NCBI RefSeq assembly: GCF_000739655.1
Contig: NZ_BATR01000093.1
Location: forward strand, 40,831-104,830
DNA: 64,000 bases
From: Verrucomicrobium sp. BvORR106
GTDB lineage: Bacteria; Verrucomicrobiota; Verrucomicrobiia; Verrucomicrobiales; Verrucomicrobiaceae
Direction: 5' to 3'
Shown: positions 8,264-15,941 of the stretch, one piece after another
How positions within the stretch are numbered: the first letter of the stretch is position 1
How the letters are laid out: every line of letters starts with the position of its first letter
Position numbers and translations under genes: made by a program
Notes under the pieces: model-generated
The model's input: the letters and a program-made list of their open reading frames with translations, nothing else
Databases searched by the model: none
What the model was told of the DNA's origin: nothing

Positions 8264-8609
8264 CTTGTTGGGTCTCCTTCTTTTGTAGTTTTTCCAGGTA
8301 AGTGGCGAAGCTGTCCAGGTTGGCATCCCAGAACTTCCGGTATTGATCCAGCCAGGCTTGAGCGTCTTGCATGGGCTTGGGTTCCAGTGTGAGGGAGTGC
8401 ACCCGCCCGTTGCGTTGCCGCTTCACGAGCCCGGCTTTTTCCAGGACGCCGAGGTGCTTGGAGACTGCCGCCAGCGACATGGCGTGAGGACGCGCCAGAT
8501 CGGTGACACAGGTCTCTCCAGCAGAAAGCTGGGCCAGCATCTGCCGACGGGTCGGGTCCGCAAGGGCACCGAAGGTCCGGTCAAGCAGTTCTGAGCTATA
8601 TTCAACCAT
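8247..8609 (-). CDS. ArsR-family transcriptional regulator
   Basis: A 120-aa winged-helix regulator: LLDRTFGALADPTRRQMLAQLSAG, then the recognition helix region AMSLAAVSKHLGVLEKAGLVKRQRNGRVHSLTLEPKPM, and a C-terminal LDQYRKFWDANLDSFATYLEKL helix typical of the subfamily that precedes SRPBCC genes. No cysteine metal site is visible, so a metal-sensing role is unlikely. It probably represses its own operon through palindromes just upstream (8604-8670). Confidence 0.9.
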   Translation of the reverse strand: MVEYSSELLDRTFGALADPTRRQMLAQLSAGETCVTDLARPHAMSLAAVSKHLGVLEKAGLVKRQRNGRVHSLTLEPKPMQDAQAWLDQYRKFWDANLDSFATYLEKLQKKETQQDDADQ

Positions 8610-8670
8610 ATGGTTATATATTGCTTGGTTGGGCGGAAACGGCAAGGATAATATTCAACTATTTGGTTGA
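8603..8670. promoter_or_regulatory. Paired palindromic operators upstream of arsR-type gene
   Basis: AACCATATGGTT (8604-8615) is a perfect 12-bp palindrome covering the start codon. TCAACTATTTGGTTGA (8655-8670) is an imperfect copy about 50 bp upstream. Both fit CAAC-YATWTG-GTTR. Their spacing and position suggest autorepression by the ArsR-type protein. Confidence 0.65.
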
Positions 8671-8739
8671 GGATTTGATTGCAGGGACTTTGGAGTATTC
8701 GAGCATTGACGTTTTTGGCGGCTTCGGGGAGCTTTTCCG

Positions 8740-9057
8740 ATGCGCAGGATGCTTTGGATACTGGCATTGATTGTGGTGGTGGGAGCGGGGCTGGGCGTCT
8801 CTGCCTACAGGCAATCCCGCGCCTTTCTGCTCACCGCGTCGGATGACCGGTATCAGCTCTGGATGGCTGCGATCAAGGGGTTCAGCGGAACACCGCGCTA
8901 CGTGGGGAGTATCGGAGACCAATCTTTCTTCCGGGTGGGGGACCTGTTCGTCGCCTGCTACAAGGCGCCCACGGCGAGAGTGAAGCTGCCGTACACGTTC
9001 CCGGTGGGCGGCGGTGAGCCTTATCAAGTCACTGCGGCGATGGTGCCTCCTGATTGA
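8740..9057 (+). CDS. Small exported hypothetical protein
   Basis: A 105-aa protein with an N-terminal hydrophobic segment (MLWILALIVVVGAGLGVSAY) that acts as signal or anchor, then a small soluble domain. I do not recognise a family. It is transcribed divergently from the ArsR operon, whose operator region is 70-130 bp upstream. Confidence 0.5.
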   Translation: MRRMLWILALIVVVGAGLGVSAYRQSRAFLLTASDDRYQLWMAAIKGFSGTPRYVGSIGDQSFFRVGDLFVACYKAPTARVKLPYTFPVGGGEPYQVTAAMVPPD

Positions 9058-9263
9058 GGTCGGGCTTGCAGCCCCAAGCAGGTTGTTGTTTCTGTAAACC
9101 TGGGGCGTCTCCCAAAGCTGGTATGAAGCAGGTCCCTTGGCCCTCAGTATCCAGTTGTCTGTTTTGCATTTCAATTCTGGTGTCGAAGGCGTCGCGGCAA
9201 TCTGACCTGATCTTGACGGATGTCGCGACGGCGTGAATGTGGTGCGCGCTCCTTTTTACGGCT

Positions 9264-9668
9264 ATGACTTCAACCGTTCGACAATCCCTAGGCCTGGTCT
9301 CGCTGGTGGTGCGCGACTATGATGAGGCCTTGGACTTCTTCGTCGGCAAGCTTGGCTTTGAGCTCATCGAAGACAAGCCGGTACCAGAGCAGAACAAGCG
9401 CTGGGTGGTGATCGCGCCTCCAGGGTCCAAAGGATGCGGCTTGCTGCTGGCCCGCGCTTCGGCCCCGGAGCAGGAATTGCACATAGGCAATCAAACGGGA
9501 GGGCGGGTGTTTCTGTTCCTCTACACGGATGACTTCTGGCGTGACTACGAGCGGTTCCAAACACAGGGCATCGAGTTTGTAAGGCCGCCCAAAGAAGAGG
9601 TGTACGGCACCGTGGCGGTGTTCAAGGATCTGTATGGCAATCTGTGGGATCTGCTGGAACCGAAATAG
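9264..9668 (+). CDS. VOC (glyoxalase/bleomycin resistance) family protein
   Basis: A 134-aa protein with the two beta-alpha-beta-beta-beta halves of the vicinal oxygen chelate fold. The first half begins SLGLVSLVVRDYDEALDFFVGKLGFELIEDKPV. The second contains GRVFLFLYTDDFWRDYERFQTQGIEFVRPPKEEVYGTVAVFKDLYGNLWDLLEPK, with the terminal D-Y-GN-WDLLE motif that provides a metal-ligand glutamate. Substrate unknown. The start at 9264 was chosen because the upstream extension is repeat-derived. Confidence 0.85.
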   Translation: MTSTVRQSLGLVSLVVRDYDEALDFFVGKLGFELIEDKPVPEQNKRWVVIAPPGSKGCGLLLARASAPEQELHIGNQTGGRVFLFLYTDDFWRDYERFQTQGIEFVRPPKEEVYGTVAVFKDLYGNLWDLLEPK

Positions 9669-9701
9669 AAATCTGCGCTGTAGCACGTTGAATCTTTCTC
9701 C

Positions 9702-10043
9702 ATGAAATCCGACTCCCTCACCTGGGCTCCGTTTCAATCTGCTGCTGTGCGTGAGATTTGCGCACACATGACGGAAGCTGAAAAGGCCGGGGCTGCGGCC
9801 CGGGCTGCCTTGTATGGCCTGTGGGTAGCTGTGAGCCTTTCGATTCCGTTGCCTTGGGTCTTCATGGCAAAAAGCCATTGGGTCATGGCCATTTGTGTAT
9901 TGCTGATCGTCACCCACCTGGCGTGCATTCCAGTCTGGCATAAGATGCAGCGGCGCTATCTCTGTGCAACGGCGTGGGCGCGAGCCCAGGGCCTCTTGCC
10001 GGACCGGCTGAATTTGTACTCCTTCCGATCTAAACCATGCTAA
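9702..10043 (+). CDS. Small two-helix membrane protein
   Basis: A 113-aa protein with two hydrophobic segments (about residues 38-56 and 60-80) and a basic C-terminus. No family recognised. It overlaps the next gene by 7 nt, so the two are probably translated from one message. Confidence 0.5.
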   Translation: MKSDSLTWAPFQSAAVREICAHMTEAEKAGAAARAALYGLWVAVSLSIPLPWVFMAKSHWVMAICVLLIVTHLACIPVWHKMQRRYLCATAWARAQGLLPDRLNLYSFRSKPC

Positions 10044-10570
10044 AACCTATGATCATCAGGCAGAGGGTGCGGCGCGTTTCGCTGTTGGTAGTTCCCCGGG
10101 GCACGAGCCTATTGGGACTGATGCTGATGTTGCTTTTCCAAGGGGCTGCTTTGTTTGCCGAACCTCTCGCGCCAGGGTTCTATCCGGTGATATCTGAAGA
10201 CGGGACCTCGGGCGCAGGCATGCGGGTCTTTGAGGCCGAGAGGAAGGCTGACCGGGTGCTGAATGTTGACTTTGCCAGGGATTTTGATCTCGGGCTGGGC
10301 AAGGTGGAAAATGGCATCCGATTCCCAGTGAGGTACAAGTTCGATGAAATTAAGGACTTCCTCAGCGCGGAACGGCACAAGGAATTCGTGGTGGTGAGGT
10401 TCGACAAGTCGATCATGTGGAATGAGAAAGTAGTTGTCCAGGACCGCTTGAGCGAGGTGGTCAGCCAGATGAAGGGGGTGGGATACAAGAGGGTGGTGGT
10501 GCTTGGTGCCCATGCATCCGGCGTACATGTCCTCATTGACACTGATTCCGAGCCGCGGGGAAAAAGGTGA
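10037..10570 (+). CDS. Exported hypothetical protein
   Basis: A 177-aa protein with a long N-terminal leader (hydrophobic core LLGLMLMLLFQGAALF about residues 25-40) and a soluble region ending in a strand-rich segment (KRVVVLGAHASGVHVLID). The residue pattern after the leader resembles small ExbD- or BON-like periplasmic folds, but not clearly enough for a family name. It is coupled to the membrane protein upstream. Confidence 0.5.
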   Translation: MLKPMIIRQRVRRVSLLVVPRGTSLLGLMLMLLFQGAALFAEPLAPGFYPVISEDGTSGAGMRVFEAERKADRVLNVDFARDFDLGLGKVENGIRFPVRYKFDEIKDFLSAERHKEFVVVRFDKSIMWNEKVVVQDRLSEVVSQMKGVGYKRVVVLGAHASGVHVLIDTDSEPRGKR

Positions 10571-10613
10571 TCCACCCGATCCTGGACTCTTTCCCGGAGG
10601 GGTGAATTGAAAT

Positions 10614-10649
10614 GGGCCGCAGCCTTCGGGCAAGGGATGCGTGCGGCCC
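10614..10649. terminator. Hairpin between convergent genes
   Basis: GGGCCGC (10614-10620) pairs with GCGGCCC (10643-10649). It lies between the ends of two convergent genes, a typical place for a bidirectional transcription stop. No U-run follows on either strand, so the call is tentative. Confidence 0.4.
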
Positions 10650-10662
10650 AACTGCCATCACC

Positions 10663-11460
10663 TCAGCGGCCTGGTGCCGTGCGGCTCAGCCAGTCGGCAA
10701 AGGAGGTGGTGCCCAGGTGAGGATTGGCACCCGGAGTCAGGCTCTGATCATTCACGGGCGTGCCGAAGTAACCGGCGGCATCGTCGGCAATGACGGTGCG
10801 GGCGTCCTGATGCGCCTGCAGGTAGGCTTGAACAATTTCGGTGATCGGTTTGGCTTCTGGTCCGGCAAGGTCAAAGGTGCCGTTGAGCGGCTCCGCCACG
10901 GCCGCCTCTGCCACGGCCTGGGCGACATCGCCGGAGAAGATGGGCTGCATCAGTGCCGTGGAAAGGCGCACGGTCTCGCCTGATGTGGCGGCCTGGGCGA
11001 TGCTGCCGACGAACTCAAAGAACTGGGTGGCGCGGACGATGGTGTAAGGAATCGGAGAGGCCTTGATCATGGTTTCCTGAACCATCTTCGCGCGGAAGTA
11101 ACCGCTGGCGAGCAGCCGCTCGGTGCCGACCACGGAAAGGGCCACATGATGCTTCACCCCGGCGGCCACTTCTGCGGCGGCGAGATTGCGGTTGGAGCTC
11201 TCGAAGAACTCCATGACCGCTTTGTCCTCAAAGGAGGGTGAGTTTGACACGTCCACCACGACCTGGGTGCCGACCAGGGCTTCCTGGAGCCCTTCACCCG
11301 TCACGGCGTTGATGCCGAGGGAAGGGGAGGCGGGGATGACTTCGTGGCCCAGGAGACGGAGGTTGCTCACCACCTTGGTGCCGATCAAGCCGGTGCCGCC
11401 GAGGACGACGATTCTGAGTTTCCCACTGGTGCCGTTGCTGCTGGATGTTTGGTTTTTCAT
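10663..11460 (-). CDS. NmrA-like NAD(P)-binding SDR protein
   Basis: A 265-aa atypical short-chain dehydrogenase. The dinucleotide motif IVVLGGTGLIGTKVV is at residues 18-32. VDVSNSPSFEDKAV and HHVALSVVGTERL follow, and then the substrate-side segment YFRAKMVQETMIKASPIPYTIVRATQFFEF, typical of NmrA/YwnB-type proteins that often lack the catalytic tyrosine of classical SDRs. It is divergent from a LysR gene with a 72-bp shared promoter region, the usual arrangement for LysR-controlled targets. The start at 11460 avoids the promoter overlap. Confidence 0.85.
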   Translation of the reverse strand: MKNQTSSSNGTSGKLRIVVLGGTGLIGTKVVSNLRLLGHEVIPASPSLGINAVTGEGLQEALVGTQVVVDVSNSPSFEDKAVMEFFESSNRNLAAAEVAAGVKHHVALSVVGTERLLASGYFRAKMVQETMIKASPIPYTIVRATQFFEFVGSIAQAATSGETVRLSTALMQPIFSGDVAQAVAEAAVAEPLNGTFDLAGPEAKPITEIVQAYLQAHQDARTVIADDAAGYFGTPVNDQSLTPGANPHLGTTSFADWLSRTAPGR

Positions 11461-11532
11461 ACGGCACCAGCATGCCACGACGACGGAAAATCGGTAGCCA
11501 CGGCGTGTCTCTATCAGCTATACACTTTTTGC

Positions 11533-12456
11533 ATGACCGCCTTCGAAGACCTCTCGCTGCTTCGCGCCTTCATCAGCATTGTGGAATGCGGGAGCATCTC
11601 TGCCGGGGCGCGACGACTTCGCATCACCCAGCCCTCCTTGAGCCGGCAGCTCAAGACCCTGGAAGAGCGCTGCGGCATGGCTCTGCTGAGGCGGGACACG
11701 CATCAGATGAGCCTGACGGAGGCGGGACATCGCGTGTTGGCTGATGCTCATGCCTTGCTGGCGCAGGTGGAGGCGGCTGATAAGCGATTGCGGGAAAGTC
11801 ACACGACGCTGTCCGGACACTTGAGGCTCTTTGCGACGATCGATTTCGGCCAGTTTGGGGCGACCCGGATGATCAGTCAGTTTCTCCTGGCTCATCCCAA
11901 GGTGAGTGTCTCCCTGGCGCTGACGAACCGTCCTCTGCACATGATCCAGGAGGGCGCGGATGTGGGCGTCTTGCCCGGCAAGGTGACGGATGAAAGCGTC
12001 ATCGCACGTCGAGTGGGGGCCTTCTCCTTGATCCTGGCTGCAGCACCCGCGCTGGTGAAACGGCAGCCGCCGGCCAAGAAGCCGGACGATCTGACGCCCT
12101 GGCCCTGGATTGCGCTGGCGGGAGCCCAGTTCTGGAACGCACGGGAGCTGGCCCTGCAAGGCCGATCGGGCAAGACACACACCTTGCCCATCAATCCGGT
12201 CTTCACCTCAGAAGGGGTGACAAGCTGTCGGGAGGCGGCTCTTTCTGGAGTGGGCGTGACGGTGCTGCCACGATGGATGATCGAGAGCGATCTCAGGGAG
12301 GGGAACCTCGTGCAAGTGCTTCCCGACTGGAAGCCTGAAGAGCTCTCTGTCCACGTGATCTATGCCGGGCATCGCCTGCTGCCCGTTCGGGTGAGCGCGT
12401 TCATTGATTTTGCGGTGAAGTATTTCTCCAAAGGGGGTGAAGGAGCCATTGGGTGA
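11533..12456 (+). CDS. LysR-family transcriptional regulator
   Basis: A 307-aa regulator. The N-terminal winged helix-turn-helix reads LLRAFISIVECGSISAGARRLRITQPSLSRQLKTLEERCGMALLRR, followed by the linker helix and a periplasmic-binding-type effector domain (from about residue 90, GHLRLFATIDFGQFG). The ATG at 11533 is the family-typical start; the frame is open further upstream but runs into the divergent gene. It probably controls the SDR gene on the other side of the 72-bp intergenic region. Confidence 0.92.
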   Translation: MTAFEDLSLLRAFISIVECGSISAGARRLRITQPSLSRQLKTLEERCGMALLRRDTHQMSLTEAGHRVLADAHALLAQVEAADKRLRESHTTLSGHLRLFATIDFGQFGATRMISQFLLAHPKVSVSLALTNRPLHMIQEGADVGVLPGKVTDESVIARRVGAFSLILAAAPALVKRQPPAKKPDDLTPWPWIALAGAQFWNARELALQGRSGKTHTLPINPVFTSEGVTSCREAALSGVGVTVLPRWMIESDLREGNLVQVLPDWKPEELSVHVIYAGHRLLPVRVSAFIDFAVKYFSKGGEGAIG

Positions 12457-12607
12457 GGAGTTCGAGGAAGCAAGATGTACAGGTTGATTGAGGTCCGCCC
12501 TTGCCGTCTGTGCAGACGGATGATTTCAATTGTTGGCAATGGGTAATTTGCTGTGGTGGCAATGCAGGCTTGCCAGACCCGTTTGACCTCGCTTCAATGG
12601 CGCACCT

Positions 12608-13042
12608 ATGAGTTCCGAAGTCGAATACATCACCGTAGCAACTCGTGTCGAAGCGCCTGTGGCGAAAGTCTGGGAGTGCTGGACCAACCCCGATCATATC
12701 GTGCAGTGGAATGCCGCATCGGACGACTGGTGCTGCCCCCGGGCCTCGAACGATGTTCGCGTGGGCGGGGAGTTGAACAGCCGCATGGAAGCCCGCGACG
12801 GCAGCATGGGGTTTGATTTCTCCGCTACCTATACCGAGGTGGAGCCCAATGCCCTCCTGGCCTTCCGTATGGGAGAGGGGGAAGAAGCGCGCGGCGTGCG
12901 GGTGGAGTTCAAGGAGGACGGCGACGGCACGGTGGTGACCGAGACCTTCAAACCCGAGAACACTTTCCCGATCGAGATGCAGCGCGCTGGATGGCAGAGC
13001 ATCCTGGACCGCTTCAAGGCGCACGCCGAGAGCAGCAAGTAA
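12608..13042 (+). CDS. SRPBCC (AHSA1-type) protein
   Basis: A 144-aa START-like protein: ITVATRVEAPVAKVWECWTNPDHIVQWNAAS, DVRVGGELNSRMEARDGSMGFDFSATYTEVEPNALLAF, and the C-terminal AGWQSILDRFKAHAES. A paralogue family member occurs at 7775-8263, but here there is no ArsR partner next to it. Ligand unknown. Confidence 0.88.
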   Translation: MSSEVEYITVATRVEAPVAKVWECWTNPDHIVQWNAASDDWCCPRASNDVRVGGELNSRMEARDGSMGFDFSATYTEVEPNALLAFRMGEGEEARGVRVEFKEDGDGTVVTETFKPENTFPIEMQRAGWQSILDRFKAHAESSK

Positions 13043-13078
13043 GTTCGTCGCTTCTGCTGTGCTCAGGACAAAAAGCTG

Positions 13079-13471
13079 ATGGAGCCGGAGAGCCAGGCCA
13101 TGAAACCATGTGACGTCGGCTCCATCACCACGTCGCTGCTGGGTGCATGGTGCTATCCCGATGGTGGGGATGATGCCAGGCTCTCTTACATGTGGTTCGG
13201 AGATCACGGGCAGGCTTTCGAGGCGATTTACAATGCCCACCGTCCTGCGCTGCCCCTCTTCGCCTTTCTACTTTTTGAAGTAGAGTCCCCAACTGAATTT
13301 CGCATCCGCACAAGAATAGGCTCTGAAGGCTTGGTGATCAGCTTTCGGTGGGAAGGGGATGAGTTGTGGTTTGCCAATCGTGGCAAGACGTTCCACTGTC
13401 GCCGGGTGGCAGATGACGAGGTGCCGGAGTGGTTTCCTCAGTTAGCCGAAAAGTGGAAGATGCGTGAATGA
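13079..13471 (+). CDS. Hypothetical protein
   Basis: A 130-aa soluble protein with alternating strands (YMWFGDHGQAFEAIYNAHRP, FEVESPTEFRIRTRIGSEGLVISFRWEGDELWFANRGKTFHCRR) that looks like a small beta-barrel or lipocalin-like fold. No family recognised. It ends 7 nt before the start of the DUF4279 gene, so the two are probably cotranscribed. Confidence 0.5.
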   Translation: MEPESQAMKPCDVGSITTSLLGAWCYPDGGDDARLSYMWFGDHGQAFEAIYNAHRPALPLFAFLLFEVESPTEFRIRTRIGSEGLVISFRWEGDELWFANRGKTFHCRRVADDEVPEWFPQLAEKWKMRE

Positions 13472-13478
13472 GGTTCCA

Positions 13479-13889
13479 ATGTCTGATCCGACGGCCTACG
13501 CCTATTTTGGATTTAAAGGGGACTTCGATCCGTTGGAAGCCTCACGAGCTATTCCAATTCAGCCTGATGAGTGCATCGCGAAGCACTCTCAAAATCCGGA
13601 GCACGAAGTGCCCCGGATTTCCATTTTGCGCTATGCTGAAGTCTCCACTTACGACCCTCTGATTGACGCCTACATGCTTGCCGAGAAAGTGGTGGAGAAG
13701 TTGGAGCCGCACCAGGAAGCGCTTCGAGGAATGATCGACGCCCACGGTGGCGACGCCGTGCTTGAGGTGGTACTGTACCTTCCTGAGGCAGAGGACGTTT
13801 CTCTTCCCATTGTGGGGTTTTCCCAGCGGGTGATTCGCTTTCTGGCTGCAACCGGAGCCTCTATCGATGTCGATTGCTATCGAGGGTGA
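13479..13889 (+). CDS. DUF4279 family protein
   Basis: A 136-aa protein. The pattern YAYFGFKGDFDPLEASRAIPIQPDEC at the N-terminus and VVEKLEPHQEALRGMIDAHGGDAVLEVVLYLPE ... FSQRVIRFLAATGASIDVDCY at the C-terminus fits DUF4279, a small alpha/beta family common as solitary genes. The ATG at 13479 is chosen over the upstream GTG because GAGG lies 6 nt before it. Function unknown. Confidence 0.7.
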   Translation: MSDPTAYAYFGFKGDFDPLEASRAIPIQPDECIAKHSQNPEHEVPRISILRYAEVSTYDPLIDAYMLAEKVVEKLEPHQEALRGMIDAHGGDAVLEVVLYLPEAEDVSLPIVGFSQRVIRFLAATGASIDVDCYRG

Positions 13890-13959
13890 GGTGCGTGCGT
13901 CAGTGCGTCATCTTTCTCGTGTTGACTCATGAACCTTGTTCGTGCGGGCGTAATGGGAA

Positions 13960-14070
13960 ATTGATGCTGAAGGCATCATAGATGGTAGCCAGGGGTCGAG
14001 GGAGCAGAGCGACCGAACACCCCTGGTAGTCCCGCCCCCGCCATGCATCCTGAAGGGATGCCAGAAGTTG
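13960..14070. repeat. Dispersed hairpin-rich intergenic repeat
   Basis: Contains CCAGGGGT (13989-13996) facing ACCCCTGG (14018-14025) and GCATCC-TGAAG-GGATGC (about 14045-14061). The style, including a GAGCAGAGCGACCG core, resembles the larger inverted repeat at 34571-34831. No gene is visible in 13890-14170. Confidence 0.5.
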
Positions 14071-14170
14071 GGAGGTTCAATGGCAGTATCCCCTCCCGTA
14101 CTTGGAAGGGTATTTTGTGATTCCCAATCCCGATCCTTTGGTGTGAGATTGGAAAAACCCATTTTGCATC

Positions 14171-14851
14171 ATGCCTTCCACCTTGAGCAAACTCAAAGCC
14201 CTTCAGAAAAAGTCCGCTGAGAAGGGCCATTGGCAAGTGGCGGCGGCCATTTCCATGTTGATGGCGGATGAGACCTCGTTGGATGCTCGCATCAACCTCG
14301 TCGGGGCGATGCACGAGGTGGGGCTGCTCTCCAATAGCCTGGAGCCGTGGTGGAAGGAATGGCGTACTGACGACCAGACCTCCGCAGAATGGGCCGGACG
14401 TTGTCTGGACCGTCTCAAGTCCGTGGACACAGACTACTGGGCGCTGACGGGGTTACTGGGCCTCCCGCTGGAAGCGGCAACTGGCGCCCTGGCTGCGAGG
14501 AACTATCATCTGCTCGGGATCCGGTTTGCCACCACATACAAGGACGGCCGGTGGTTGATTGCGACGTTCTGCTTACAGCGTCCCTCACCCATGTCCAAGG
14601 TGGCTGCCCCCATCGTCGAGGTCGGCTGGAGTGAGGGCGTGGTGACGGAGGCCTCGCGGTGGCGTGCAGTGATTCTCTCTGAGCAGCGCGAAGTGGCTGG
14701 AAACCTGTTTGGAGAGGGCAGTGGCACCTACTATCTGCGGGCCAAGTTGCCTTATGGCTGCTGGCGCATTGCCGAGGATGTCTTTGAGCTGCGTGAAGAC
14801 TGGATGGTGCCGAAGTCGGAAACGCCACTAGCGGACTATCCGGTTTTTTGA
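14171..14851 (+). CDS. Hypothetical protein
   Basis: A 226-aa protein without signal peptide or membrane segment. The N-terminal third is helical (LSKLKALQKKSAEKGHW QVAAAISMLMADETS); the C-terminal two thirds are strand-rich with many tryptophans. No family recognised. It stands between a repeat and the convergent apbE gene. Confidence 0.55.
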   Translation: MPSTLSKLKALQKKSAEKGHWQVAAAISMLMADETSLDARINLVGAMHEVGLLSNSLEPWWKEWRTDDQTSAEWAGRCLDRLKSVDTDYWALTGLLGLPLEAATGALAARNYHLLGIRFATTYKDGRWLIATFCLQRPSPMSKVAAPIVEVGWSEGVVTEASRWRAVILSEQREVAGNLFGEGSGTYYLRAKLPYGCWRIAEDVFELREDWMVPKSETPLADYPVF

Positions 14852-14855
14852 ACGA

Positions 14856-15821
14856 TCACTTTTCCTCAAGATAAAACGCATGCAGCCCAAGGCGCTTGGC
14901 CAGGGTTGTTCCCTCCTTGGGGCCTAGTGCAAGCAGGGCGGTGGACCAGGAGTCGGCCTGAAAACAGGTGTCTGCGACCACGGAGACGGATACGGCGCGA
15001 TGCGTGACCGGGCGACCGGTGCGGCCATCCAGTACATGCGCATAGCGGTGCCCGCCTGTTTCATAGTACTGGCGGTAGGTGCCGGAGGTGGACAGGGCTT
15101 GATTCACCAGCGGCATGCGGAGCATGGCCTCGCCTTTCACCGCGTCAGGTTGCTGTATGCCCACTTGCCACGGGGTGCCATCGGCCTTGTTCCCCCGGGC
15201 GACCAACTCGCCACCGACATCAAGAAGGAAGTCACGATATCCTGCAGCCTCCAGCTTGCGCACGATGTCGTCTGCGGCGTAGCCTTCAACCAGGGCGGAG
15301 ACGTTGATCTGAAGATCAGGGTGCGTTTTCCGGAGCTGGGGAGGATTGAGTTTTACCTCCAACCGTTGCCAGCCACACTGGCTCTGGGCCTGGATGATGG
15401 CGGCTTCATCCGGCGGCGTGTCACGACGGCCTTTGGCTCCAAAGCCCCAGAGATCAATGAGCGGGCTCAGAGTGATGTCGAAGGCTCCACCGGTCTCCTG
15501 ACTGAGTTTCTGGGCCTGCGTCACCACTTCGGCGAGTTCCTTTGGCACGGTCTGCCAGTCAGTGTTGCTTGACTGGTTGAACCTGGAGACTGGGGAGTCG
15601 GGCTTCCAGTTGGTGAAAAGGGATTCCAGTTCATCGAGTCTGCCTTGAATGAAATCGGCAGGCTGGCTGTCGAGCGTCTGGCCAGCGGGCAAGACCAGTT
15701 GGATGCTCCAGGTGGTGCCCATGGTGCGACCTTCTGCATGGACTACCTGCGGGCCGCGGTCGCGACAGGCAGTCAGTGACAACACAAAGGCCAGGAGGAT
15801 GAGGCAAGGCTTGGTGGTCAT
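14856..15821 (-). CDS. apbE: FAD:protein FMN transferase (ApbE), lipoprotein
   Basis: Attaches FMN from FAD covalently to Thr/Ser in the SGAT motif of periplasmic flavoproteins. 321 aa; lipobox LTAC at about residue 19. Family landmarks are EGRTMGTTWSIQL (31-43), FNQSS, ETGGAFDITLSPLIDLWGFG (about 112-130), LVEGYAADDIVRKLEAAGYRDFLLDVGGELVARG (about 170-203) and YAHVLDGRTGRPVTH (about 250). It lies downstream of a NosR-like protein with two SGAT sites on the same strand, its obvious substrate. Confidence 0.93.
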   Translation of the reverse strand: MTTKPCLILLAFVLSLTACRDRGPQVVHAEGRTMGTTWSIQLVLPAGQTLDSQPADFIQGRLDELESLFTNWKPDSPVSRFNQSSNTDWQTVPKELAEVVTQAQKLSQETGGAFDITLSPLIDLWGFGAKGRRDTPPDEAAIIQAQSQCGWQRLEVKLNPPQLRKTHPDLQINVSALVEGYAADDIVRKLEAAGYRDFLLDVGGELVARGNKADGTPWQVGIQQPDAVKGEAMLRMPLVNQALSTSGTYRQYYETGGHRYAHVLDGRTGRPVTHRAVSVSVVADTCFQADSWSTALLALGPKEGTTLAKRLGLHAFYLEEK

Positions 15822-15838
15822 GGGCAGATGGATTTATT

Positions 15839-15939
15839 CTCACACAAAGGCACGAAGGCACAAAGGTTTGAAATGCCTCACTGCTCCAGTCGGCAACGCT
15901 ACGGAGTCATTTCTTTGTGCCTTCGTGCCTTTGTGTGAG
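15839..15939. repeat. Perfect 27-bp inverted repeat between the NosR-like gene and apbE
   Basis: The 27-bp arm starting CTCACACAAAGGCACGAAGG (15839-15865) is exactly repeated in reverse complement at 15913-15939, with a 47-bp loop. It could form a large hairpin in the message between the two genes, limiting readthrough or stabilising the upstream transcript. The same CACAAAGGCACGAAGG word style recurs as an intergenic repeat in related genomes (recollection, not checked). Confidence 0.75.
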
Positions 15940-15941
15940 GA

